From an uncultured Cellvibrio sp. (GTDB lineage Bacteria; Pseudomonadota; Gammaproteobacteria; Pseudomonadales; Cellvibrionaceae), in NCBI GenBank assembly GCA_946482345.1, contig CAMLRJ010000077.1, positions 1 to 10,362 on the forward strand: a stretch of 10,362 bases of DNA. The letters are read 5' to 3'. Both the position numbers and the translations under genes were made by a program. The notes under the pieces are model-generated. The model did not search any database. It saw only the letters and a list, made by a program, of their open reading frames with translations, and was not told where the DNA came from. Shown here in pieces: positions 1-5,957 of the stretch (position 1 is the stretch's first letter; every line of letters begins with the position of its first letter).

Positions 1-58
1 GCACCACCACATAGTCGATCAGTTCAGGCGCCAGGTGAATGAGCCGCCAGTTGAGGCC
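1..58 (-). pseudogene. Fragment of a YgjP-like (DUF45) metal-dependent hydrolase, truncated
   Basis: Read leftward from 58, the minus strand encodes GLNWRLIHLAPELIDYVVV. This matches the stretch that, in YgjP/DUF45 (WLM-type) metallopeptidases, comes just before the zinc-binding HELxH motif. That motif would lie beyond the left edge. The codon just upstream in this frame (59-61) is TAG, and none of the three minus-strand frames over 61-150 continues the family's usual upstream RWGSC-type segment. The piece therefore has no start and has lost its N-terminal part within this window. GC over 1-60 is 36/60 by hand count, higher than most of the window. It could be a decayed gene, a rearrangement junction or an assembly join. 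The family call rests on a short but characteristic motif. Confidence 0.55.
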
Positions 59-149
59 CTACAAAAGGCGCATTATACAGATCCAAAGATGCCAGCCACC
101 GACAAATTGTTTACACTTGGCACTTTCTGTTAATCACAATATAAAGACC

Positions 150-1664
150 ATGACCGAATCCTATATAAAACGCATACTCAACGCGCGCATCTACGACCTG
201 GCAATCGAAACACCTTTGGATGAAGCCCGCCTGCTTTCGCAACGCACAGGCAACAAAGTCCTGTTAAAACGCGAAGACTTGCAACCGGTGTTTTCATTTA
301 AATTGCGTGGCGCTTACAACAAGTTGTTGCAGCTTACCGAAGAAGAACGCAATCGCGGTGTCATTTGTGCATCAGCGGGTAATCATGCGCAGGGTGTTGC
401 GCTGGGTTCACAGCATCTCGGCATCAAAGCCACAATCGTCATGCCACGTACCACACCCACCATTAAAGTCGATGCGGTTAAAGCACGCGGTGCCAAAGTG
501 GTATTGCACGGCGACAGTTATGATGAAGCATCAACCCACGCCAAAAAATTGGTTGAAGAAAAAGGCCTGACTTATATTCATCCTTTTGATGACCCCGATG
601 TAATCGCCGGGCAAGGCACCATCGGCATGGAAATCCTGCGTCAGTATCCTGGAAAAATCGACGCCATTTTTATCGCTGTCGGCGGCGGAGGTTTGGCGGC
701 AGGTATTTCTGCTTACGTAAAATATTTGCGCCCTGAAACCAAAATTATCGCAGTGGAATCCGAAGAATCTGCCTGTTTAATGGCGGCCATGGAAAAGAAA
801 AAGCGTGTCGTGCTGCCACAAGTCGGAATTTTTGCTGATGGTATTGCCGTGGCACAAATCGGCGAAGAAACTTTTCGCATTTTGCGCAAAACAGTTGATG
901 AATGCATGACCGTTACCACCGACGAAATCTGTGCAGGCATCAAAGATGTTTTCGAAGACACACGTTCAATTGCCGAACCCGCTGGTGCAACCAGTGTGGC
1001 TGGTTTGAAAAAATACGTTGCGCAACACGGCATCACCGGCCAAACATTAGTCGCCATAGATTGTGGCGCCAACATAAATTTTGATCGCTTGCGTTATATC
1101 AGCGAACGCACTGAAATCGGCGAACAACGTGAAGCGATTTTGGCCGTAACAATTCCCGAACGCCCCGGCGCTTACAAAGAATTTTGTAAAGCATTAGGCA
1201 AACGCAACATCACTGAATTTAATTATCGTTATGCTGATGCCAGCGAAGCGAGAATTTTTGTTGGAGTGCAAGTGAGCGCTGGCGGAGTTGATCGAAAAGA
1301 ATTGGTCAACGATTTAAAAAGCCAGAACTACGATGTCACCGACATGACCGAAAACGAATTGGCAAAATTACACATCCGCCATTTAGTCGGCGGTCGCGCA
1401 CCGCATATTGCCGATGAAGTTCTTTATCGCTTCGAATTCCCTGAACGCCCGGGAGCTTTAGTCACTTTTTTAAATAAACTTGCAGGCCGCTGGAATATTT
1501 CATTATTCCACTACCGCAACCACGGCTCAGCATCTGCTCGTGTATTGGTTGGAATGCAAGTCCCGAAAAAAGATTACGGCGAGTTAAAAGTATTTTTAAA
1601 CGATTTGAATTATCCCTATTGGGATGAAACGCAGAATCAGGCGTTTAAGTTTTTTTTGGGGTGA
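150..1664 (+). CDS. ilvA: Threonine ammonia-lyase (threonine deaminase), biosynthetic
   Basis: PLP enzyme that deaminates L-threonine to 2-oxobutanoate, the committed step of isoleucine synthesis in the cytoplasm. The protein has 504 residues, the usual length of the long allosteric form. Visible motifs: the SFKLRGAY segment with Schiff-base Lys51, the SAGNHAQG loop (75-82), the glycine-rich phosphate-binding loop VGGGGLAAG (177-185) and CGAN at 305-308. Two ACT-like regulatory repeats follow at about 328-400 and 425-500; both begin with an I/F-PERPGA motif, and they are where isoleucine and valine act in this family. The frame stays open upstream to 39, but the ATG at 150 gives MTESYIKRILNARIYD, matching known IlvA N-termini, whereas the extension looks non-coding. 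The ribosome site is weak (AAAG at 143-146). A TTTACA at 110-115 could be a -35 element, but no clear -10 follows. Confidence 0.97.
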   Translation: MTESYIKRILNARIYDLAIETPLDEARLLSQRTGNKVLLKREDLQPVFSFKLRGAYNKLLQLTEEERNRGVICASAGNHAQGVALGSQHLGIKATIVMPRTTPTIKVDAVKARGAKVVLHGDSYDEASTHAKKLVEEKGLTYIHPFDDPDVIAGQGTIGMEILRQYPGKIDAIFIAVGGGGLAAGISAYVKYLRPETKIIAVESEESACLMAAMEKKKRVVLPQVGIFADGIAVAQIGEETFRILRKTVDECMTVTTDEICAGIKDVFEDTRSIAEPAGATSVAGLKKYVAQHGITGQTLVAIDCGANINFDRLRYISERTEIGEQREAILAVTIPERPGAYKEFCKALGKRNITEFNYRYADASEARIFVGVQVSAGGVDRKELVNDLKSQNYDVTDMTENELAKLHIRHLVGGRAPHIADEVLYRFEFPERPGALVTFLNKLAGRWNISLFHYRNHGSASARVLVGMQVPKKDYGELKVFLNDLNYPYWDETQNQAFKFFLG

Positions 1665-1685
1665 GCTTAATTTATAGAGAATAAT

Positions 1686-2444
1686 ATGCACAATAAGTTA
1701 AATTCAGCTGCGAGATTACTTAAAATACTAAATGCGGCTTCATCTCATCGAGTGGATCGCAAAATGCCAAACAAACAGCGATCAATTGATGTTTGGGCAA
1801 TGTTGTTTGATATAAATGAAGCAGACAGCATAAGAAAATATTTCTTAGTTTCTGAATCAATTAACTTAATGTATTTTGAATTAAAAATAATCAGGAGCAG
1901 TCTAGATTCTCTTGGAACTATTTCCAAGGACACTTACGAATCGAAATTTTTAAAAATCGAAAATTTGTTATCTCCCATTAATCTGGCATCCTCCTGGGAT
2001 GCGGTGTACTCTCATCTTACGCCTGATGTATTAACCACCTTATCCTTTTGTAAAGATATTCTTCCCGATGAAGAATCAAGTATTTCAGATGGTGATTTAT
2101 CTTCTATCAGAATATGCTTAGATGAATTGAAAAGTACGTTGTTGAAAGCAGTTATTTCTGATCGCTTACGATTATTAATCAAGCACCATATTGATCTTAT
2201 CGAAAATGCACTCTCTGGATACAATATTGTAGGCGCAAAAGCATTTAGAGAGGCTGGCAGGACAGCTCTAGGAGAAATGATTGAAGTAAAAGATGAAATA
2301 TTGCCGGCCAAAAACTCTGAAATTTTGCAAAAACTTGATGCAACATGGAAAAAAGTTAATAGCGTTGTAGATATTGCGATAAAAGTAGAAAAGGTAGCTA
2401 AAATTGGTAGTAATATTTTCAATTTCTTGGAAAATTTGCTTTAA
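1686..2444 (+). CDS. Uncharacterised helical protein, AT-rich orphan gene
   Basis: A 252-residue protein of unknown function with no signal peptide or clear membrane segment. It looks almost wholly alpha-helical, rich in Leu, Ile, Ser and Lys. The most recognisable part is about residues 164-199 (LIKHHIDLIENALSGYNIVG followed by AKAFREAG). From memory, this resembles a recurrent segment (RHIxLIxxALxxYxIxGxxALREA) in widespread bacterial proteins annotated only as hypothetical. The C-terminal 30 residues form a possible amphipathic helix. ATG at 1686 follows a purine-rich AGAGA (1676-1680). It starts 21 bp after ilvA in the same direction, so it may be read from the ilvA transcript. Base composition differs: sampled lines give 16/60 GC (1801-1860) and 27/60 (2221-2280), against 33/60 inside ilvA (661-720). 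This fits an acquired gene. Its stop codon touches the stop codon of convergent fau. Confidence 0.85.
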   Translation: MHNKLNSAARLLKILNAASSHRVDRKMPNKQRSIDVWAMLFDINEADSIRKYFLVSESINLMYFELKIIRSSLDSLGTISKDTYESKFLKIENLLSPINLASSWDAVYSHLTPDVLTTLSFCKDILPDEESSISDGDLSSIRICLDELKSTLLKAVISDRLRLLIKHHIDLIENALSGYNIVGAKAFREAGRTALGEMIEVKDEILPAKNSEILQKLDATWKKVNSVVDIAIKVEKVAKIGSNIFNFLENLL

Positions 2445-3047
2445 TCAAATGCGAGCTGACTTGTCTGTCACCACCAAATCCAACCCCACATCCCATTCCT
2501 CCACATCAATTCTCTCAACTCTCTGACACTCATGCGCGACCCCAATCAACAAAGGTTTTGATTTGGGTTTTTCTTTTTTAAAAGAAAACGTGGAATCATA
2601 AAAACCGCCACCCATTCCTAATCGATTGCCCTGATTGTCAAAACCCACTAAAGGCATAAATACTATATCCAACAAATGTGCTGGTAATTTTTGGTTTTTG
2701 TTTGGATCGGGCTCGAAGATTTTAAAACGATTGGCAATTAATTCTGTTTGCGGTGTGTATTCAACAAACCAGAGTTCTCGCGATTTGGGTTTTAATACCG
2801 GCAAATAAACTTTTTTGTTCATGGCCCAGCTTTGGTGGATTAGCGGCTGTAAATCTATTTCACCATCACTGGATAAATAAACGGCGATATATTTAGCTTT
2901 TAAATAAATAGGAAGCTTAAGAATATTTTTTAAAAGATTAATTGCTGCTTCGGTTTGTTGTTTTGAATTAATGGCTTTGCGTTTACTACGAAGTTCTTCG
3001 CGCAATTGATTGCGCGAAGTAATAGAAATATCGGAAGGTAATTTCAT
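2445..3047 (-). CDS. fau: 5-formyltetrahydrofolate cyclo-ligase
   Basis: ATP-dependent enzyme (YgfA/MTHFS family) converting 5-formyltetrahydrofolate to 5,10-methenyltetrahydrofolate in one-carbon metabolism. The 200-residue length is typical. The N-terminal helix carries the basic RNQLREELRSKRKA segment (12-25), VYLSSDGEIDLQPL (56-69) follows, and GNRLGMGGGFYD (140-151) is the family's ATP/phosphate-binding motif. The C-terminal WDVGLDLVVTD corresponds to the usual HDVPLDxVVTE. The frame stays open to 3104, but that extension reads through the 6S RNA 3' end, so I chose the ATG at 3047. No strong ribosome site precedes it. It lies about 10 nt downstream of the 6S RNA on the same strand, the known ssrS-fau arrangement, so the mRNA is probably released by processing of a 6S read-through transcript. 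Confidence 0.93.
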   Translation of the reverse strand: MKLPSDISITSRNQLREELRSKRKAINSKQQTEAAINLLKNILKLPIYLKAKYIAVYLSSDGEIDLQPLIHQSWAMNKKVYLPVLKPKSRELWFVEYTPQTELIANRFKIFEPDPNKNQKLPAHLLDIVFMPLVGFDNQGNRLGMGGGFYDSTFSFKKEKPKSKPLLIGVAHECQRVERIDVEEWDVGLDLVVTDKSARI

Positions 3048-3057
3048 AAAAAATAGG

Positions 3058-3231
3058 AACCCCGAAATGTCGCTACCAAACTGGCCTTGAACCCAAAGGT
3101 TCAAGGTGGCGATACCTGTGGTTTTTTAGGCTTTCCGTCAGGCGGACATGCACACCAAACTCAACGAGATACTGCCGGGTTTACATTTATCGGCTCAAGG
3201 ACATTGTTGGATCACGAACACCTCAGGGCTT
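3058..3231 (-). ncRNA. ssrS: 6S RNA, regulator of sigma-70 RNA polymerase
   Basis: Small RNA that folds into an open-promoter mimic and sequesters the housekeeping RNA polymerase in stationary phase. Evidence is structural and positional. The 5' segment CCCTGAGGTGTTCG (3228 downward) pairs almost fully with the 3' segment CGACATTTCGGGG (ending 3060) to form the closing stem. The conserved CCTTGAGCCGAT and AAAGCCTAAAA segments are present. The hairpin CCTTGAACC-loop-GGTTCAAGG (3085-3106), nearly identical to that of the E. coli RNA, lies near the 3' side. The gene sits between zapA and fau on the same strand, as in E. coli. Length is about 174 nt against 184 in E. coli. Ends are estimated: the 5' end from a TATACT box 6 nt upstream, the 3' end from the closing stem. 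Confidence 0.9.
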
Positions 3232-3269
3232 GAAGCAAGTATAACTCATCAACAGCAAATTGCTTCAAG
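3229..3269. repeat. 10-bp perfect inverted repeat around the 6S RNA promoter
   Basis: CTTGAAGCAA (3229-3238) and TTGCTTCAAG (3260-3269) are exact reverse complements separated by 21 bp. One arm covers the predicted 6S start site and the edge of the -10 box; the other covers the -35 region. Arm centres are 31 bp apart, about three helical turns. This layout would suit a dimeric regulator binding one face of the DNA. As RNA it could form a hairpin only in a transcript reading through from zapA. No regulator is identified. Confidence 0.5.
3238..3268 (-). promoter_or_regulatory. Predicted promoter of 6S RNA
   Basis: On the minus strand, TATACT (3238-3243) matches the sigma-70 -10 box, with the predicted start at 3231 or 3230. 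TTGAAG (3263-3268) lies 19 bp upstream of it, or 17 bp from the overlapping GTTATA, and can serve as -35. The placement fits the 5' end deduced from the 6S closing stem. The promoter lies inside a 10-bp inverted repeat, listed separately. Confidence 0.5.
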
Positions 3270-3324
3270 AGTTTTTGAATCAATTTCACTTCTTTAATGC
3301 CATGAAATAAACAAGCAAAATAAA

Positions 3325-3615
3325 TTACAAAAATAAAGCCAGATTCTTATCCAATTTATCATGCAAACGTTGCAAATCGGCTTGATTTGCACTAACACCG
3401 GAATCCTGCTTCGCTTGTAACAATTCGTGGCTTAAATTCAATGCGGCCATAACTGCAATACGTTCAAGTCCAACAATGCTTCCTGTCCCGCGAATGGTTT
3501 TCATGCGTTCGTTTAAAAGATGCGCAGAATCCAGTAAAGCTTGACGCTCTTCGCTGGGGCAAGCGACTTGATATTCTTTATCCAAAATGCGAACAGTGAC
3601 AGTTTCATTTGACAT
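3325..3615 (-). CDS. zapA: Cell division protein ZapA
   Basis: Small cytoplasmic protein that binds and bundles FtsZ filaments at the division ring. Length 96 residues, typical of the family (about 100). The N-terminal VTVRILDKEYQVACP strand region and the following EERQALLDSAHLLNERMK helix make up the ZapA head domain. The later part (GLERIAVMAALNLSHELLQ onward) is the long coiled-coil helix that mediates tetramerisation. ATG at 3615 is preceded by AGGT 6 nt upstream. It is 8 bp downstream of the TIGR02449 coiled-coil gene and probably cotranscribed with it. No clear terminator follows, so some transcripts may continue into the 6S RNA gene, as reported for the equivalent E. coli locus. Confidence 0.95.
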   Translation of the reverse strand: MSNETVTVRILDKEYQVACPSEERQALLDSAHLLNERMKTIRGTGSIVGLERIAVMAALNLSHELLQAKQDSGVSANQADLQRLHDKLDKNLALFL

Positions 3616-3623
3616 AGTGTGAC

Positions 3624-3830
3624 CTATTCTACGTCCAGACTTTTAAGATGCGTGATCATCGCCTCAACACGACTGCGAGCCAGCTCATTTTTTTCAATTA
3701 ATCGCTGCCGCTCCCTATGCCACTCACTTTCACGGGCTTTAAGCTCGGCATTTTCCTGTTGCAATCGCTGGCACGCCAGTAACAAACGATCCAGCTTGGT
3801 TTCCAAAGAGAGTAAAAGATCATTTGACAT
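3624..3830 (-). CDS. TIGR02449 family coiled-coil protein (ZapB-like)
   Basis: A 68-residue, strongly charged protein that is one continuous predicted coiled coil: heptad-like leucines run from LLLSLETKLDRLLLACQRLQ through ENAELKARESEWHRERQRLI. Proteins of this size directly upstream of zapA in Pseudomonas-type genomes carry the TIGR02449 name and resemble ZapB, a division factor that bridges ZapA to the chromosome-organising protein MatP. A division role is inferred from this position and the coiled coil, not demonstrated. The start at 3830 has an AGGT about 10 nt upstream. It is the first gene after a well-formed promoter at 3862-3890 and reads into zapA after an 8-bp gap. Confidence 0.85.
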   Translation of the reverse strand: MSNDLLLSLETKLDRLLLACQRLQQENAELKARESEWHRERQRLIEKNELARSRVEAMITHLKSLDVE

Positions 3831-3861
3831 AGTCTAGATAACCTGTGGTAGAGCAGGCGCC

Positions 3862-3890
3862 ACTATATTGTGCGTCTGTCGGACGGTCAA
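3862..3890 (-). promoter_or_regulatory. Sigma-70-type promoter for the ZapB-like/zapA operon
   Basis: Minus strand TTGACC (3885-3890), a 17-bp spacer, then TATAGT (3862-3867). Both boxes match five of six consensus bases and the spacing is optimal. Transcription should start near 3855, giving a leader of about 25 nt before the ATG at 3830. It is the best-formed promoter I found in the window. Confidence 0.75.
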
Positions 3891-3891
3891 T

Positions 3892-3904
3892 GACAGCGAC
3901 TGTC
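3892..3904. promoter_or_regulatory. Small palindrome between divergent promoters (possible operator)
   Basis: GACAG-CGA-CTGTC is a 5-bp perfect inverted repeat immediately beyond the -35 box of the zapA-side promoter. It also overlaps a possible rightward -35 (ATGACA, 3890-3895) ahead of a TAGGAT (3911-3916) for ygfB, although the spacing there is only 15 bp. A repressor or activator site shared by both operons is possible. Short palindromes also occur by chance, so confidence is low. Confidence 0.25.
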
Positions 3905-3960
3905 TTGTGTTAGGATGCCGTCATCATTCGTTTCTATTTTAGACGCATCTGGAGTTTTTG

Positions 3961-4542
3961 ATGAGTGAATTACCCCTTCCTGCAAAAATTGATTTCGATC
4001 AGCTGGCCAATGCCCTGAGTCCCCTGGGGGTATTGAATAGCCCTTCCGAGTTGCACGGATTACTCTGTGGAAAATTATCCGGTGGTGCACAAGTCTCGGA
4101 AATCCAATGGCTATTGGACGCAGTGGAATTTCTGGATTTCACCCAGGCACCGGAACCTCATATTCGCGATTTACTGGCACAGGTTTACCATGTCACGCGC
4201 GAACAATTTCGCAATGATTTTGCATTAACATTATTGTTGCCTGACGATGATGAATTAATCTCTGATCGTGTCACTGCACTCAGCCAGTGGTGCCACGGTT
4301 TTTTAACAGGATTCGGCAGTGTTGATGCCAAAGATCGTCAATTGGATGAAGAAGCACAGGATAGATTGCGCGACCTCGCCGCTATAGTACAAATTCAAGT
4401 GGACGATGAAGAAGACGATGAGGCAAATGAAGCAGATTATATGGAAGTGACTGAATATGTACGCATGATTGCGTCCAGCTTCTACGAAGAATTTGCAGCC
4501 ACTGAGCCAGTTACACCGCCCGCATCGCAACAAATTCATTAA
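3961..4542 (+). CDS. ygfB: YgfB family (UPF0149) protein
   Basis: A 193-residue acidic protein; E. coli YgfB has 192. Family hallmarks are SELHGLLCG (29-37) and WCHGFLTGFG (110-119), followed by a very acidic stretch (148-158) and a C-terminal helix with EYVRMIASSFYEEFA. It is an all-helical cytoplasmic fold. Biochemical function is mostly unknown; in Pseudomonas aeruginosa YgfB has been reported to dampen ampDh3 expression and so affect beta-lactam resistance. Whether that applies here is open. ATG at 3961 has a good GGAG (3951-3954) 6 nt upstream; a TTG directly before it is not needed. It is the first gene of the ygfB-pepP-ubiH-ubiI operon, 26 bp before pepP. Confidence 0.94.
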   Translation: MSELPLPAKIDFDQLANALSPLGVLNSPSELHGLLCGKLSGGAQVSEIQWLLDAVEFLDFTQAPEPHIRDLLAQVYHVTREQFRNDFALTLLLPDDDELISDRVTALSQWCHGFLTGFGSVDAKDRQLDEEAQDRLRDLAAIVQIQVDDEEDDEANEADYMEVTEYVRMIASSFYEEFAATEPVTPPASQQIH

Positions 4543-4568
4543 CGATAATTTTTTGATACGGAAAGATT

Positions 4569-5879
4569 ATGCGCATCACCAAAACAGAATTTTCTCGTCG
4601 CCGCAAACAATTAATGGACATGATGGAACCCAATTCCATTGCCATTTTACCTGCTGCACCAGAGCGCGTTCGCAGTCGTGACACTGAATATCATTATCGA
4701 CAAGACAGTGATTTTTTATATTTGACCGGATTCGAAGAACCACAAGCAGTAATGGCTTTAATTCCCGGACGCGAACATGGTTCTTTTGTGATGTTCGTGC
4801 GCGAACGCAATCGCGAACGTGAAATTTGGGATGGCTATCGCGCAGGCCCTGAAGGTGCTTGCGAACAATTTGATGCCGATGATGCATTCCCGATTGATGA
4901 CATAGACGATATTTTGCCAGGCCTGCTCGAAGGTCGTCAGCGTGTTTATTATGCGATGGGCAAAGACGGAGAATTTGATAAACAAGTCATGGAATGGATC
5001 AACACCATACGTGCAAAAGTGCGTTCAGGCGCAACACCACCAGGTGAATTTCTGGATTTGAGTCATCTCTTGCACGATATGCGTCTATTTAAAAGTGCGG
5101 CAGAAATTCGTGTAATGAAAGAAGCGGCAGATATTTCTGCTGCAGCTCACATACGTGCCATGAAAATTTGCGAACCCGGCATGTTGGAATATCAACTTGA
5201 AGCTGAAATTCTTCACGAATTTCATCGTAATGGCGCGCGCTTTCCTGCCTACAACTCTATTGTTGGTGGCGGGAAAAATGGTTGCATCTTACATTACATC
5301 GAAAATTCTGCCGCGATTAAAAATGGCGATCTGGTCTTAATTGATGCTGGCTGCGAACTGGATTATTACGCGGCTGATATCACACGCACCTTTCCGGCTA
5401 ACGGAAAATTTTCCAACGAACAAAAAATTCTCTACGACATTTGTTTAGACGCACAACTTGCTGCCATCGCCGTCGCCAAACCCGGCAATCACTGGAACGA
5501 TCCGCATGAAGCCACAGTGCGTATTATCACTCAAGGATTAATCGATGTAGGTTTGCTTGAAGGAAAATTGGATGAATTAATTACATCCGAAGCCTACAAA
5601 GAATTTTACATGCACCGCGCCGGCCACTGGTTAGGCATGGATGTGCACGATGTCGGCGACTATAAAGTCGGCGGCGAATGGCGTTTGCTCGAACCTGGAA
5701 TGGTGATGACCGTTGAACCAGGAATCTATGTTGCGCCCGACAATGAAAAAGTCGCAAAAAAATGGCGCGGCATCGGCATTCGTATTGAAGATGACATAGT
5801 AATCACCAAAGATGGCAATGAAGTGTTAACGAAAAATGTTCCTAAAACAGTGCAAGAAATTGAAAAGTTGATGGCTTGA
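4569..5879 (+). CDS. pepP: Xaa-Pro aminopeptidase (aminopeptidase P II)
   Basis: Cytoplasmic metallopeptidase that removes an N-terminal residue preceding proline. The protein has 436 residues; E. coli PepP has 440. The N-terminal domain (about 1-170) has the creatinase-like fold, including DSDFLYLTGFEEP (46-58). The C-terminal pita-bread domain keeps all five dinuclear-metal ligands: Asp259 in LIDAG, Asp270, His353 in HRAGHWLG, Glu383 in TVEPG and Glu407 in IRIEDD, plus His360 near the active site. ATG at 4569 follows GGAAAG (4560-4565), a clear ribosome site. The gene order ygfB-pepP-ubiH-ubiI is conserved in many gammaproteobacteria, although peptidase activity has no known role in ubiquinone synthesis. 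Confidence 0.97.
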   Translation: MRITKTEFSRRRKQLMDMMEPNSIAILPAAPERVRSRDTEYHYRQDSDFLYLTGFEEPQAVMALIPGREHGSFVMFVRERNREREIWDGYRAGPEGACEQFDADDAFPIDDIDDILPGLLEGRQRVYYAMGKDGEFDKQVMEWINTIRAKVRSGATPPGEFLDLSHLLHDMRLFKSAAEIRVMKEAADISAAAHIRAMKICEPGMLEYQLEAEILHEFHRNGARFPAYNSIVGGGKNGCILHYIENSAAIKNGDLVLIDAGCELDYYAADITRTFPANGKFSNEQKILYDICLDAQLAAIAVAKPGNHWNDPHEATVRIITQGLIDVGLLEGKLDELITSEAYKEFYMHRAGHWLGMDVHDVGDYKVGGEWRLLEPGMVMTVEPGIYVAPDNEKVAKKWRGIGIRIEDDIVITKDGNEVLTKNVPKTVQEIEKLMA

Positions 5880-5957
5880 TTGAAGTAAAAACGCAATATC
5901 GTCTGACCAAAACAGGCTCAAGTTTATTAAAAGAACTATTATCAAACGATTAAGAAC

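Noticed and set aside
39..149. N-terminal extension of ilvA from an ATG at 39
   Set aside because: The extra 37 residues are unlike IlvA and overlap the metallopeptidase fragment; ATG 150 gives the family N-terminus.
303..320. Asn304 in UbiH (protein residue positions) as a lost catalytic Asp
   Set aside because: E. coli UbiH also has GNAA at this place, so it is normal for UbiH.
2569..2588. Inverted repeat TTTTCTTTT / AAAAGAAAA
   Set aside because: It lies inside fau, encodes a Phe/Lys-rich stretch, and is a low-complexity T/A run with a 2-nt loop; no terminator function is supported.
3619..3837. Plus-strand 72-codon open frame over the ZapB-like gene
   Set aside because: Antisense shadow of the coiled-coil gene, which has the promoter, spacing and family match.
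5876..5953. 26-codon TTG-start ORF between pepP and ubiH
   Set aside because: Too short, no ribosome site of its own, weak start codon and no recognisable protein; treated as non-coding.
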